Assembly: GCF_016405855.1 (NCBI RefSeq)
Contig: NZ_JAEFCA010000002.1
Coordinates: 62,001-126,000, forward strand
DNA: 64,000 nt
Reading direction: 5' to 3'
From: Flavobacterium sp. IB48
Lineage (GTDB): Bacteria > Bacteroidota > Bacteroidia > Flavobacteriales > Flavobacteriaceae
In this document: positions 32,108-40,806 of the stretch, piece after piece
Layout: each line of letters begins with the position of its first letter
Numbering within the stretch: position 1 is the first letter of the stretch
The notes under the pieces: generated by a model
Database searches by the model: none
Told to the model about the DNA's origin: nothing
The model's input: the letters and a program-made list of their open reading frames with translations, nothing else
Made by a program: the position numbers and the translations under genes

Positions 32108-34693
32108 ATGTATACGTTGCCAAAAATTGAGCGTTTTAATCAAGACGTTCTCTCAAAATACCACATTTATAATAGTGTTTTTATAACATTACCCTTTGAT
32201 TCTATCGATAACACAGGAGTTTTACTCCCTTTATTTACAGAAACTTGCGAAACGGGCTTTAAAAAACAGGAAACTCCAAAAGAAATTGTAGATTTCTTCT
32301 CTAATAAATTCTTAAGTAACGCTTCTGAAGCTGAAAAAATCGACCTTATGTTTCGATTTATTCAATATATAGAGCGTCAAATTGTATTATTTGATGCTAT
32401 TGAAGATGCTGCTTTTCCTGAAGTAAATAATATGGAAGGGCGTGGGTCTCTTCGTGACATTAAAGAAAAATCAGATGCCAAAGAAAAAGATGACGAATTA
32501 ATTGAATTCTTAGAAAACTTCAACGTTCGTACCGTTTTAACAGCGCATCCAACTCAGTTTTATCCTGGACCTGTTTTAGGAATTATCAATGACTTGACAG
32601 AAGCAATTCGTAAAAATGATCTTTTGGAGATTAAACAATTGCTGGCTCAATTAGGAAAAACTCCTTTTATTCAGAAAGAAAAACCAAATCCTTACGACGA
32701 AGCGGTAAGTTTAATTTGGTACCTAGAAAATGTATTTTATGCTACAGCAGGAGAAATTGTACATTATCTGCAAAAAAATATTGCGGAAGGAAATCCGATT
32801 CAAAATCAGTTAATCAAACTTGGTTTCTGGCCAGGAGGTGACCGTGACGGAAATCCTTTTGTTACTACAGACATTACACTTAAAGTTGCAGATCGTCTGC
32901 GAACTTCAATTTTGAAGTGTTATTATGTAGAAATGAGAAATCTAAAACGTAAGCTAACTTTTTCAGGAGTAGACACTTTAGTAGCAGAACTTGAACATAA
33001 ACTTTACCGTTCTGTATTCTACTCTAAAGGGGATATTTTTATCACTTTAGAAGAATTATCTACGCAATTAGAGAAAATCCGAACTATAATTATTGAGAAA
33101 CATCAGTCATTATATTTGGATGAATTAGAAGCGCTTTTAGTAAAAATCAATTTATTTGGTTTTCATTTTGCAACTTTAGATATTCGTCAAAACAGCAAAA
33201 TTCATAATGCAGTTTTCAAAGATGTAGTAAACTACTATCTGAATTCTGGTTCAGATATTTTCCCTAAAAATTATTTCGAATTAACGGAAGATCAAAAAAT
33301 TGATGTTTTATCAAAAGTTAAAGGGAATTTAAATCCGGCTGATTTTGAAAGTGAAATTACAAGATATACTTTAGAATCTGTTCAAGCTATTAAAACCATT
33401 CAGCAAAATAATGGCGAAGAAGGAGCAAATCGTTATATTATTAGTAATAACGAAAGTGCCTTGAATGTGATGGAAACTTTTGCAATGATTCGTTTGAATA
33501 ATTGGGAAAAGCCGACTGTAGATATTATTCCGCTTTTTGAATCTGTAGACGATTTACAAAATGCGCATTCTATAATGGAACAGTTGTATACTAATCCAGA
33601 ATATGCTAAACATTTGAAATCTAGAGGATATAAACAAACAATCATGCTTGGATTCTCTGACGGAACTAAAGATGGTGGTTATTTAATGGCTAACTGGAGT
33701 ATTTATCAAGCTAAAATTTCATTGACAAAAATCTCTAGAGAATACGGAATTAAAGCTATTTTCTTTGATGGACGTGGTGGACCTCCGGCTCGTGGCGGTG
33801 GAAAAACACATAAATTCTATGCGTCTCTTGGACCAAAAATCGAAAATAACGAAATTCAGATTACAGTTCAAGGTCAGACAATTAGTTCTAATTTTGGAAC
33901 ATTAGATTCTTGCCGTTATAATATTGAAAACTTGTTGAGTGCTGGTGTTACAAATCAAGTTTTCAGTAAAGAGAAAAATGAATTAACTGCAGATGAGACT
34001 CAAATTCTTACTGATTTGGCTAATTTAGGTTATGAAAAATATTTAAGTTTTAAGAATCATCCAAAGTTTATTCCGTACTTAGAAAAAATGAGTACGTTAA
34101 AATATTACTCAAAAACTAATATTGGAAGCCGTCCTTCAAAAAGAAGCAAATCTGAATCATTAGATTTTGCTGATTTAAGAGCAATTCCGTTTGTGGGTTC
34201 ATGGAGTCAGTTAAAACAAAACGTTCCAGGATTCTTTGGAGTTGGTTCAGCTTTAAAACATTTTGAAGAATCTGGGCAATGGGATAAAGTAAGCGATTTG
34301 TATCATAATTCATTATTTTTCAAAACATTGCTTGAAAATAGTATGATGTCATTAGCAAAATCTTTCTTGCCATTGACAGCTTATATGAAAAATGATCCTG
34401 AGTTTGGTGAATTCTGGCAGATTATCTACGATGAATTCTCAGAAACAAAACGTCTTTTATTGAAAATTGCTGGACACAAAACCTTGATGGAAAATTATCC
34501 TGATGGTATTGCTTCAATTCAAATTAGAGAACGTATAGTTTTACCTTTATTGACAATTCAACAATATGCTTTATTGAGAATCAATGAGTTAAATAAAGAG
34601 CAAACTCCTGATGAAGAATTAATTAAAGTCTATGAGAAAATCGTAACAAGATCTTTATTTGGAAATACTAACGCAAGTAGAAATTCAGCTTAA
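32108..34693 (+). CDS. ppc: Phosphoenolpyruvate carboxylase
   Basis: Adds bicarbonate to phosphoenolpyruvate to give oxaloacetate, refilling the TCA cycle. The catalytic His motif is TVLTAHPTQ (about residues 138-146); the conserved FWPGGDRDGNPFVT and the GFSDGTKDGGYLMANW and FFDGRGGPPARGGGKTH segments carry the catalytic Arg/Lys residues and the flexible loop. Length 861 aa is normal. The usual C-terminal Asn-Gly is absent (ends ASRNSA), which may affect allosteric control by aspartate. The DinB-like gene starts 10 bases after the stop, so they are co-transcribed. Confidence 0.96.
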   Translation: MYTLPKIERFNQDVLSKYHIYNSVFITLPFDSIDNTGVLLPLFTETCETGFKKQETPKEIVDFFSNKFLSNASEAEKIDLMFRFIQYIERQIVLFDAIEDAAFPEVNNMEGRGSLRDIKEKSDAKEKDDELIEFLENFNVRTVLTAHPTQFYPGPVLGIINDLTEAIRKNDLLEIKQLLAQLGKTPFIQKEKPNPYDEAVSLIWYLENVFYATAGEIVHYLQKNIAEGNPIQNQLIKLGFWPGGDRDGNPFVTTDITLKVADRLRTSILKCYYVEMRNLKRKLTFSGVDTLVAELEHKLYRSVFYSKGDIFITLEELSTQLEKIRTIIIEKHQSLYLDELEALLVKINLFGFHFATLDIRQNSKIHNAVFKDVVNYYLNSGSDIFPKNYFELTEDQKIDVLSKVKGNLNPADFESEITRYTLESVQAIKTIQQNNGEEGANRYIISNNESALNVMETFAMIRLNNWEKPTVDIIPLFESVDDLQNAHSIMEQLYTNPEYAKHLKSRGYKQTIMLGFSDGTKDGGYLMANWSIYQAKISLTKISREYGIKAIFFDGRGGPPARGGGKTHKFYASLGPKIENNEIQITVQGQTISSNFGTLDSCRYNIENLLSAGVTNQVFSKEKNELTADETQILTDLANLGYEKYLSFKNHPKFIPYLEKMSTLKYYSKTNIGSRPSKRSKSESLDFADLRAIPFVGSWSQLKQNVPGFFGVGSALKHFEESGQWDKVSDLYHNSLFFKTLLENSMMSLAKSFLPLTAYMKNDPEFGEFWQIIYDEFSETKRLLLKIAGHKTLMENYPDGIASIQIRERIVLPLLTIQQYALLRINELNKEQTPDEELIKVYEKIVTRSLFGNTNASRNSA

Positions 34694-34703
34694 AATATAA
34701 AAA

Positions 34704-35219
34704 ATGAAAGCAGCAGAATTATTAGATAACGAATATTCAGGTCATTTTGGAACCTACGTCAAAGCGGCTGGAGAAGGAATTTTGATTGAAGAATTAGAAA
34801 TTTCGCTTCACGAGTTTATCCGATTTGTGCAAAATATTCCGATGGATAAATTTGATTATCGTTACGCAGAAGGAAAGTGGACAATCAAAGATATTATCCA
34901 ACATGTTATTGATACAGAAAGGATTTTTGCTTATCGTGCTTTGCGTTTTTCAAGAAACGATAAAACGCCTTTACCAAGTTTTGAAGAAAGCGATTATGCA
35001 GACAATACAGATTCAAACAAGAGAAGCATTCAAGATTTGCTTACTGAATTTTCAGCTGTAAGACATTCAACTTTATTGTTTTACAAAAGTTTGTCAGAAG
35101 AACAGTTGAAGAGAATTGGTACAGCGTCTAATAATCCAATTTCTGTTCGTGCTTTAGGTTTTGTAATGATTGGACATCAGAAACATCATCAAAAAGTATT
35201 TGAGGAAAGATATTTGTAA
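34704..35219 (+). CDS. DinB-like four-helix metal-binding protein
   Basis: A 171-aa DinB/YfiT-type four-helix bundle. Metal-ligand His residues in the right places: IQHVIDTERIFAYRALRF, with His in the second helix, and GHQKHHQKVFEERYL at the C-terminus. Bacteroidota members of this type are often annotated as damage-inducible DinB; many act as thiol-dependent transferases (bacillithiol S-transferase relatives). Exact role unknown. Co-transcribed with ppc. Confidence 0.85.
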   Translation: MKAAELLDNEYSGHFGTYVKAAGEGILIEELEISLHEFIRFVQNIPMDKFDYRYAEGKWTIKDIIQHVIDTERIFAYRALRFSRNDKTPLPSFEESDYADNTDSNKRSIQDLLTEFSAVRHSTLLFYKSLSEEQLKRIGTASNNPISVRALGFVMIGHQKHHQKVFEERYL

Positions 35220-35232
35220 AAATTGAATATAA

Positions 35233-35266
35233 AAAAAGCTGTACTATTGAAGTACAGCTTTTTGCT
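35233..35266 (+). terminator. Intrinsic terminator after the DinB-like gene
   Basis: Perfect stem AAAAAGCTGTACT / AGTACAGCTTTTT with a 5-nt loop; A-tract and T-tract on the two sides, so probably bidirectional. Confidence 0.85.
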
Positions 35267-35278
35267 TTTAGAAATAGA

Positions 35279-35346
35279 GCTTCGACTCCGCTCAGCCTGA
35301 CACGCCAATAAACACTATTCATTGTCAGGCTGAGCGGAGTCGAAGC
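35279..35346. repeat. Perfect 24-bp inverted repeat CTTCGACTCCGCTCAGCCTGACA
   Basis: Arms GCTTCGACTCCGCTCAGCCT(GACA) at 35279-35302 and the exact complement at 35323-35346, with a 20-nt loop. GC-rich against the AT-rich background. It sits between convergent DinB and recQ genes. Confidence 0.85.
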
Positions 35347-35353
35347 CTTTCTT

Positions 35354-37474
35354 TTATATCTTTTGATTCTTTCTCTCCAAAAAAGCCAAGCCGAATCGAA
35401 TCTTATCATAAGACATCTTTTCTTCAAAATATTCGTAGTAAGGCCTTAAAGCGTTCGGATTTTCTAATTCAATTTTTGCTTTTTCAATTTTCAGAATTTC
35501 ATCTTCAGATACAAATTGACTTAAATCGATATCATTTCCATCAATGTATAATTTAGCCAAATGAGAAATAATAGTAGTTTCTCCTAAATTTCGTTGTCCT
35601 GCGATCTCTTCAACAGAAAGCCCACCTTGAAATAATTCTAATGTTTTTTTATAAGTGTTATCTTTTTTTTCTTTTTTAACAACCGATTTGTTTCGCTGAA
35701 ATTCAATTATTGCCTTTATGAAATCATCTCCATATTTTTCGAGTTTCACTTTACCAACACCTTCAACAGCAAGGAATTCTTCATCTGTTACAGGTTTTAG
35801 AATTTCCATTTGCCTTAAGGCAGCATCACTAAAAATAACATAAGCAGGTACTTCTTCTTCTTTGGCAATTTCGTAGCGCAATTTTCTAAGTGTTTCAAAA
35901 AGCGAGTTTTTCTCAGTCTTGACTTTCGTTTCTTTTATTTGATTCTTGTCAATTACCTTTTTCACAACAGTTGTCAGTTTTACTTGTTCACCTTCAAACA
36001 AAACTTTTTTTGCAAAAGAAGTAAGCAGAATTTTATTATGTTGATGAAAGGCAATTTCGCAATATCCTAAATTGATGAGCTGAATAAGATATTGATTCCA
36101 ATCGTACCAAGAAACGTCGTGGCCAATTCCGTACGTTTTCAGCTCTTGATAATTTTTTTCGTAAATATACGCGTTTCTCGAGCCTCTCAAGAAATCGACA
36201 ATAACAGCAAGTGGTTCAGATTCTTTTAAACGCACAATAGCAGACAAGGCCTTTTGCGCGAGAATCGTCCCGTCAAAAAAAGTTGGCGGATTTTTGCAAA
36301 TATCGCAGTTTCCACAATTCTCCGTAACCAATTCACCAAAATAAGACAAAAGAATTTTTCTGCGACAGCTTACAGCATCTGCATATTGCTTCATACGATC
36401 TAACTTTGCAAGCTGAATATCGGAGTTCAATCCTTCGGAAGCAAATTTCTGCAATTGGATTACATCTGCGTAACTTTCAAATAAAACGGTTTCGGCTGGA
36501 AGACCGTCACGTCCAGCACGCCCGATTTCCTGATAATAACCTTCAATGTTTTTTGGTAAGTTATAATGAATCACCCAACGAACATTCGATTTGTCAATTC
36601 CCATTCCAAAAGCAATTGTAGCGCAAACTACTTGACAGTCATCATTTATAAATTGATCTTGAGTTTTAGCACGCGTTTCATTATCTAAACCAGCATGATA
36701 GGCTTTTGCTTCGATGCCATTCTTCTTTAATTTTTCAGCAAGTTCTTCTGTCGTTTTACGACTTAAGCAATAAATTATTCCAGACTCATTGGGTTTATTT
36801 TCAATAAAATCAATTATTTGTTTAACGCGATCCAAAGCTGGACGAACTTCTAAACTTAAATTTTTACGATCAAAAGACGCAATAAATGTCTTTGGATTCT
36901 TAAGATTTAATTGTTTAGATATATCTGTTCGCGTTGCTTTGTCAGCCGTGGCAGTCAAAGCTAAGATTGGAGTAGAAGGGAAGCGGCTTTTTAAATATCC
37001 TAAATTAGTATAAGCTGGTCTAAAATCATGTCCCCAAGACGAAATACAATGCGCTTCATCAATTGCTATTAAACTAATATTCAACTCATTGAAAGCCATA
37101 TCTAAGTAAGAAAGACTTTCGGGAGCGATATAAACTAATTTAAAATGATTTGATTTTAAGTTGTCTATATAATATTGCTGTTCTTGTGATGATTGAGAAC
37201 TATTAATGTAACAAGCTGATATTCCGTTGGTTTTCAAACTATCAACCTGATCTTTCATTAATGCAATCAAAGGCGATATTACAACTGTAATTCCTGGCAA
37301 AATTAGAGCCGGGAGCTGAAAACATATTGATTTTCCTCCTCCAGTTGGCATAATAGCCAAGGTATCTTGACCAGATAATATGGTATTGATTATAGTTTCT
37401 TGATTTGGTCTAAATTTTTCGAAACCAAAATTTTCTTTTAATGTGGTATGTAGAATTTCTGAAGTCATAGGCAT
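35354..37474 (-). CDS. recQ: RecQ ATP-dependent DNA helicase
   Basis: Unwinds DNA 3'-5' in recombination repair. Walker A MPTGGGKS (about residues 40-47), DEAH box IDEAHCISSWGHDFRPAY (about 136-153), helicase motif VI QEIGRAGRDGLPAE, then the zinc site (CRRKILLSYFGE and CGNCDICKNPP), a winged helix and an HRDC domain (about 530-610). The C-terminal about 90 residues carry an extra helix-turn-helix (GLSVEEIAGQRNLGETTIIS) seen in a subset of RecQ. Length 706 aa. A second ATG two codons downstream is also possible. Confidence 0.96.
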   Translation of the reverse strand: MPMTSEILHTTLKENFGFEKFRPNQETIINTILSGQDTLAIMPTGGGKSICFQLPALILPGITVVISPLIALMKDQVDSLKTNGISACYINSSQSSQEQQYYIDNLKSNHFKLVYIAPESLSYLDMAFNELNISLIAIDEAHCISSWGHDFRPAYTNLGYLKSRFPSTPILALTATADKATRTDISKQLNLKNPKTFIASFDRKNLSLEVRPALDRVKQIIDFIENKPNESGIIYCLSRKTTEELAEKLKKNGIEAKAYHAGLDNETRAKTQDQFINDDCQVVCATIAFGMGIDKSNVRWVIHYNLPKNIEGYYQEIGRAGRDGLPAETVLFESYADVIQLQKFASEGLNSDIQLAKLDRMKQYADAVSCRRKILLSYFGELVTENCGNCDICKNPPTFFDGTILAQKALSAIVRLKESEPLAVIVDFLRGSRNAYIYEKNYQELKTYGIGHDVSWYDWNQYLIQLINLGYCEIAFHQHNKILLTSFAKKVLFEGEQVKLTTVVKKVIDKNQIKETKVKTEKNSLFETLRKLRYEIAKEEEVPAYVIFSDAALRQMEILKPVTDEEFLAVEGVGKVKLEKYGDDFIKAIIEFQRNKSVVKKEKKDNTYKKTLELFQGGLSVEEIAGQRNLGETTIISHLAKLYIDGNDIDLSQFVSEDEILKIEKAKIELENPNALRPYYEYFEEKMSYDKIRFGLAFLERKNQKI

Positions 37475-37555
37475 ATATTTTTATTCAAGATTTAAATGTA
37501 AAAATAATCCTATAAAAATAAAAATTTAAATTAGTTTTGTTATTGTGCGTATCAT

Positions 37556-37587
37556 AAAAAAAGGAACCCCAAATAGAGTTCCTTTTA
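37556..37587 (-). terminator. Hairpin terminator after the acidic-protein operon
   Basis: Stem AAAAGGAAC / GTTCCTTTT with a 10-nt loop. Read on the minus strand it ends in a T-run, downstream of the acidic protein stop. Confidence 0.72.
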
Positions 37588-37607
37588 TTTATTAAAAAGA
37601 AAATGAA

Positions 37608-38024
37608 TTAATCTTCATCATCTTCGTCTTCTTCATCATAATCAGTGTCTGCTTTATCGTCATCATCGTCATCGTCGTCACCACCGTCAGTATCTGGTTT
37701 GTCATGATTATCGTCGTCGTCGTCATCGTCGTCGTTACTAATATCATCATCAAGATCCAAACCTTTAACTGGTGCAATTGCATCTACATCAACATCTAAA
37801 TCGTCATCTTCATCGTAGTTTTCAATTCTGTCAGCAAGTTTAGTACTAATTTTTACTAAGTAAATAGTGTCTTCAGTACGAACTTCAACAGCTTCGACCA
37901 ATTCGTTTTTAGCATTTCTAAAACGGATTACATCCGAATCATCATAACCATCAGGAAATTTTTCAACCAAAAGGTTTAAAATTTCGTTGGTAAGTTTAGC
38001 GTAGTCTACTATAACTCTTTTCAT
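37608..38024 (-). CDS. Small protein with a hyperacidic Asp-rich tail
   Basis: A 138-aa protein. The first about 75 residues form a compact domain with mixed helices and strands (VDYAKLTNEILNLLVEKFPD, TEDTIYLVKISTKLADRI). The second half is almost wholly Asp/Glu with runs of up to eight Asp, encoded by imperfect GAT/GAC repeats that are prone to slippage. No family assigned. Such tails occur in DNA-mimic, histone-chaperone-like and calcium-binding proteins. Overlaps no neighbour; follows the DHS-like gene by 8 bases on the same strand, so probably the same operon. Confidence 0.7.
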   Translation of the reverse strand: MKRVIVDYAKLTNEILNLLVEKFPDGYDDSDVIRFRNAKNELVEAVEVRTEDTIYLVKISTKLADRIENYDEDDDLDVDVDAIAPVKGLDLDDDISNDDDDDDDDNHDKPDTDGGDDDDDDDDKADTDYDEEDEDDED

Positions 38025-38032
38025 AAATTATC

Positions 38033-39001
38033 TTATAAATCTAATAAGTATGCAAAAATTAACGGAGCAACAATTGTAGCATCCGATTCAATAATAAATT
38101 TAGGGGTTTTGATGTCTAATTTACCCCAAGTGATTTTTTCATTTGGAACTGCCCCAGAGTAAGAACCATAACTAGTTGTTGAATCTGAGATTTGGCAGAA
38201 ATAACTCCAAAATGGAACATCGTGCATTTCCATATCTTGATATAGCATTGGAACAACACAGATAGGGAAGTCACCCGCGATACCACCACCGATTTGGAAA
38301 AATCCAATTCCGTTTGAACTGTTTTTAGAATACCAATCCGCAAGGAAAGTCATGTATTCAATTCCAGATTTCATGGTAGATGCTTTTAAATCTCCTTTAA
38401 TTACGTATGAAGCAAAGATATTACCCATTGTACTATCTTCCCATCCTGGAACGATAATAGGTAAATTTTTCTCTGCAGCTGCATACATCCAGCTATCTTT
38501 TAGATCAATTTCGTAGTATTCTTCTAAAACGCCAGACAATAACATTTTATACATAAATTCGTGCGGGAAGTAACGCTCACCTTTGTCGTCAGCATCTTTC
38601 CAAATTTTGTAAATATGTTTTTGTAAACGACGGAAAGCTTCATGCTCAGGAATACACGTATCTGTAACACGGTTTAGTCCTCTTTCCAATAAAGCCCATT
38701 CGTCTTCTGGTGTTAAATCACGGTAGTTAGGAACTCTCTCGTAGTGAGAATGAGCTACTAAATTCATGATATCTTCTTCTAAGTTTGCTCCAGTACATGA
38801 AATAATATGCACTTTGTCTTGTCTGATTACTTCGGCAAAAATTTTACCAATTTCTGCTGTACTCATTGCGCCAGCCATACTTACCAGCATTTTAGCACCA
38901 TCAGCTAATTGATGCTCGTATGCCTTTGCAGCATCTACTAATGAAGCAGAGTTAAAATGCAAATAGTGTTTTTCAATAAACTGACTGATTGGTCCTTTCA
39001 T
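38033..39001 (-). CDS. Deoxyhypusine synthase-like protein (homospermidine synthase-type)
   Basis: Bacterial member of the deoxyhypusine synthase family: NAD-dependent enzymes that move an aminobutyl group from spermidine to a lysine or amine. The catalytic Lys is conserved (ITWGKLDIK, Lys294) and the NAD-binding residues in SMAGAMSTAEIG, SCTGANLEED and FQIGGGIAGDFPI are visible. Bacteria have no eIF5A with hypusine, so the product is unlikely to be deoxyhypusine; homospermidine or another polyamine is plausible. Length 322 aa. Next to arginine decarboxylase (97 bases) on the same strand, suggesting a polyamine operon. Confidence 0.87.
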   Translation of the reverse strand: MKGPISQFIEKHYLHFNSASLVDAAKAYEHQLADGAKMLVSMAGAMSTAEIGKIFAEVIRQDKVHIISCTGANLEEDIMNLVAHSHYERVPNYRDLTPEDEWALLERGLNRVTDTCIPEHEAFRRLQKHIYKIWKDADDKGERYFPHEFMYKMLLSGVLEEYYEIDLKDSWMYAAAEKNLPIIVPGWEDSTMGNIFASYVIKGDLKASTMKSGIEYMTFLADWYSKNSSNGIGFFQIGGGIAGDFPICVVPMLYQDMEMHDVPFWSYFCQISDSTTSYGSYSGAVPNEKITWGKLDIKTPKFIIESDATIVAPLIFAYLLDL

Positions 39002-39098
39002 TTTTTTTGTTTTTTTTGAATTAAAAAGTTTAACCTTTTTGGATGTTAATGCAAATTAAGAATTTTAAACAAATTTCTTTCACTTAATCTACCGTTTT

Positions 39099-40502
39099 TT
39101 ATAACTTTTTTTTGTAGCCTAAAATCTTTAAAACATCGTCTGAAGTCTGTTGTTCTGAGAAAACCTCGGTTGCCAGAATTCCATTTTCATCACGATCAAT
39201 TAAGATATGTTTTGGCTGTGGAATCAGACAGTGGTGTAAACCGCCGTATCCTCCAATTGTTTCTTGATAAGCGCCAGTATTAAAGAATCCGATGTATAAT
39301 GGTTTCTCTTTGCTGTACTTAGGCAGGTAAATTGCATTCATGTTTTGCTCAGAGTTGTAATAGTCGTCACTATCACAAGTCAGACCTCCCAACAGTACCC
39401 GCTCGTAAGTATCATTCCAGCGGTTAATAGCCAGCATGATAAAACGTTTATTTATAGCCCAAGTATCTGGTAAAGTGGTAATGAAAGATGAGTCGATCAT
39501 ATTCCATTTTTCTCTATCATTTTGTTGTTTTTGATACAAAATCTGATAGATTGCACCACCGCTTTCACCTACTGTAAATGATCCAAATTCCGTAAAAATA
39601 TTTGGAACATCAACTTCAGCTTCATCACAAGCAATTTTAATTTGATTGATAATTTCATCAATCATATATTGATAATCATACTCAAAAGCGAGTGAGTTTT
39701 TGATAGGGAAACCACCGCCAATGTTTAGTCCGTCTAGTGTAGGACATTCTCTTTTAAGAGCAATGTAAACTTTAATACATTTTACAAGCTCATTCCAATA
39801 ATATGATGTATCGTTTATTCCGGTATTGATAAAAAAGTGAAGCATTTTAAGCTCTAATTTATCATTCTCCTGAATTTGTTTTTTATAGAAAGAAACTATG
39901 TTTTTATAACCAATACCTAATCTAGAAGTATAAAACTCAAATTTAGGCTCTTCTTCAGCAGCAATACGGATTCCAATTTTGAATTTTCCTTTAATTTCTG
40001 CTTGAAGCAAATCTAACTCTTCGTAATTATCAATAATCGGAATAGTATTTTTATGTCCGTTATTAATTAATCTTGCGATGTTATTAATGTACTCATCTCT
40101 TTTAAAACCATTGCAAATTACATATGTACTTTTGTTGATTTTACCATTTTCTAATAAATTCTCAACAATATTTACATCAAAAGCAGATGATGTTTCGATA
40201 TGAATGTTATTCTTGAAAGCTTCATTCATAATGTATTCAAAATGAGAGCTTTTTGTACAATAACAGTAATAGTATTTTGCGTCGTATTTATTCTTTTCCA
40301 TCGACTTTCTGAACCAAGCTTTTGCTTTGTTGATGTTTTCAGAAATCTGAGGCAAATAAGTAAACTTTAATGGCGTACCATACTGTTCTACCAATTTCAT
40401 TAAATCGATATTGTGAAACAATAGGTTGTCTTTGTTTAATTTAAATTCCTCTTGCGGAAAGTAATATGTTTGGTTTATTAGATCAGAATATTTTGTATTC
40501 AT
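39099..40502 (-). CDS. speA: Arginine decarboxylase-like, fold type III PLP enzyme
   Basis: PLP-dependent alanine-racemase-fold decarboxylase. The PLP-Lys segment is YYYCYCTKSSHFEYI (about residues 75-89), the Gly-rich phosphate site NIGGGFPIKNS, and the C-terminal catalytic Cys region LGGLTCDSDDYY with GFFNTGAYQETIGGYGG. At 467 aa it is much shorter than the about 650-aa biosynthetic SpeA and closer to the Bacteroidota arginine/carboxynorspermidine decarboxylase group, so agmatine is the likely product. First gene of a minus-strand operon with the DHS-like gene. A promoter box lies about 253 bases upstream, giving a long leader. Confidence 0.85.
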   Translation of the reverse strand: MNTKYSDLINQTYYFPQEEFKLNKDNLLFHNIDLMKLVEQYGTPLKFTYLPQISENINKAKAWFRKSMEKNKYDAKYYYCYCTKSSHFEYIMNEAFKNNIHIETSSAFDVNIVENLLENGKINKSTYVICNGFKRDEYINNIARLINNGHKNTIPIIDNYEELDLLQAEIKGKFKIGIRIAAEEEPKFEFYTSRLGIGYKNIVSFYKKQIQENDKLELKMLHFFINTGINDTSYYWNELVKCIKVYIALKRECPTLDGLNIGGGFPIKNSLAFEYDYQYMIDEIINQIKIACDEAEVDVPNIFTEFGSFTVGESGGAIYQILYQKQQNDREKWNMIDSSFITTLPDTWAINKRFIMLAINRWNDTYERVLLGGLTCDSDDYYNSEQNMNAIYLPKYSKEKPLYIGFFNTGAYQETIGGYGGLHHCLIPQPKHILIDRDENGILATEVFSEQQTSDDVLKILGYKKKL

Positions 40503-40806
40503 TTATTTATCAATATTTTAGAGATTGTAATTTTATTTAATTTTAGGTTTTTGGGGACTTAATCTTAAATTCAAACTCTAATATTGGCAAATATAATAGG
40601 CAGTTTTTCATGCTCCGCTTTTGTACATTGGAAAACATCAAAACAAAATGGGCTTTTACTATTATAAAAACGATTCAACATTCTTAATAAAGAAGTGTTG
40701 AGCCTGTTTCTGTAAGAGCTAAAGTGCCTTTGCTGATTGTTTGTTTTCATGGGGCAAATGTAAAAAATAATATATACCAAATGCAATGCTTTTGATTAAA
40801 AAAAGT
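40503..40806 (-). other. 304-base leader between aroB and the arginine decarboxylase gene
   Basis: Holds the minus-strand -7 box at 40755-40762 and a 59-codon minus-strand frame (40571-40750, starting MKTNNQQRHFSSYRNRLNTS). Transcription would begin at about 40748, just at that frame's start, so the transcript carries about 245 bases of leader before speA. No terminator hairpin was found here. The frame has no family I recognise. Confidence 0.45.
40755..40762 (-). promoter_or_regulatory. -7 promoter box upstream of the polyamine operon
   Basis: Minus strand TACATTTG (TAnnTTTG) with a TTG 22 bases upstream; no closer box precedes speA. Confidence 0.6.

Noticed and set aside
40571..40750. 59-codon frame in the speA leader as a confident gene
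   Set aside because: Its start coincides with the predicted transcription start, no family is recognised, and no conservation can be tested here. Mentioned only as part of the leader.
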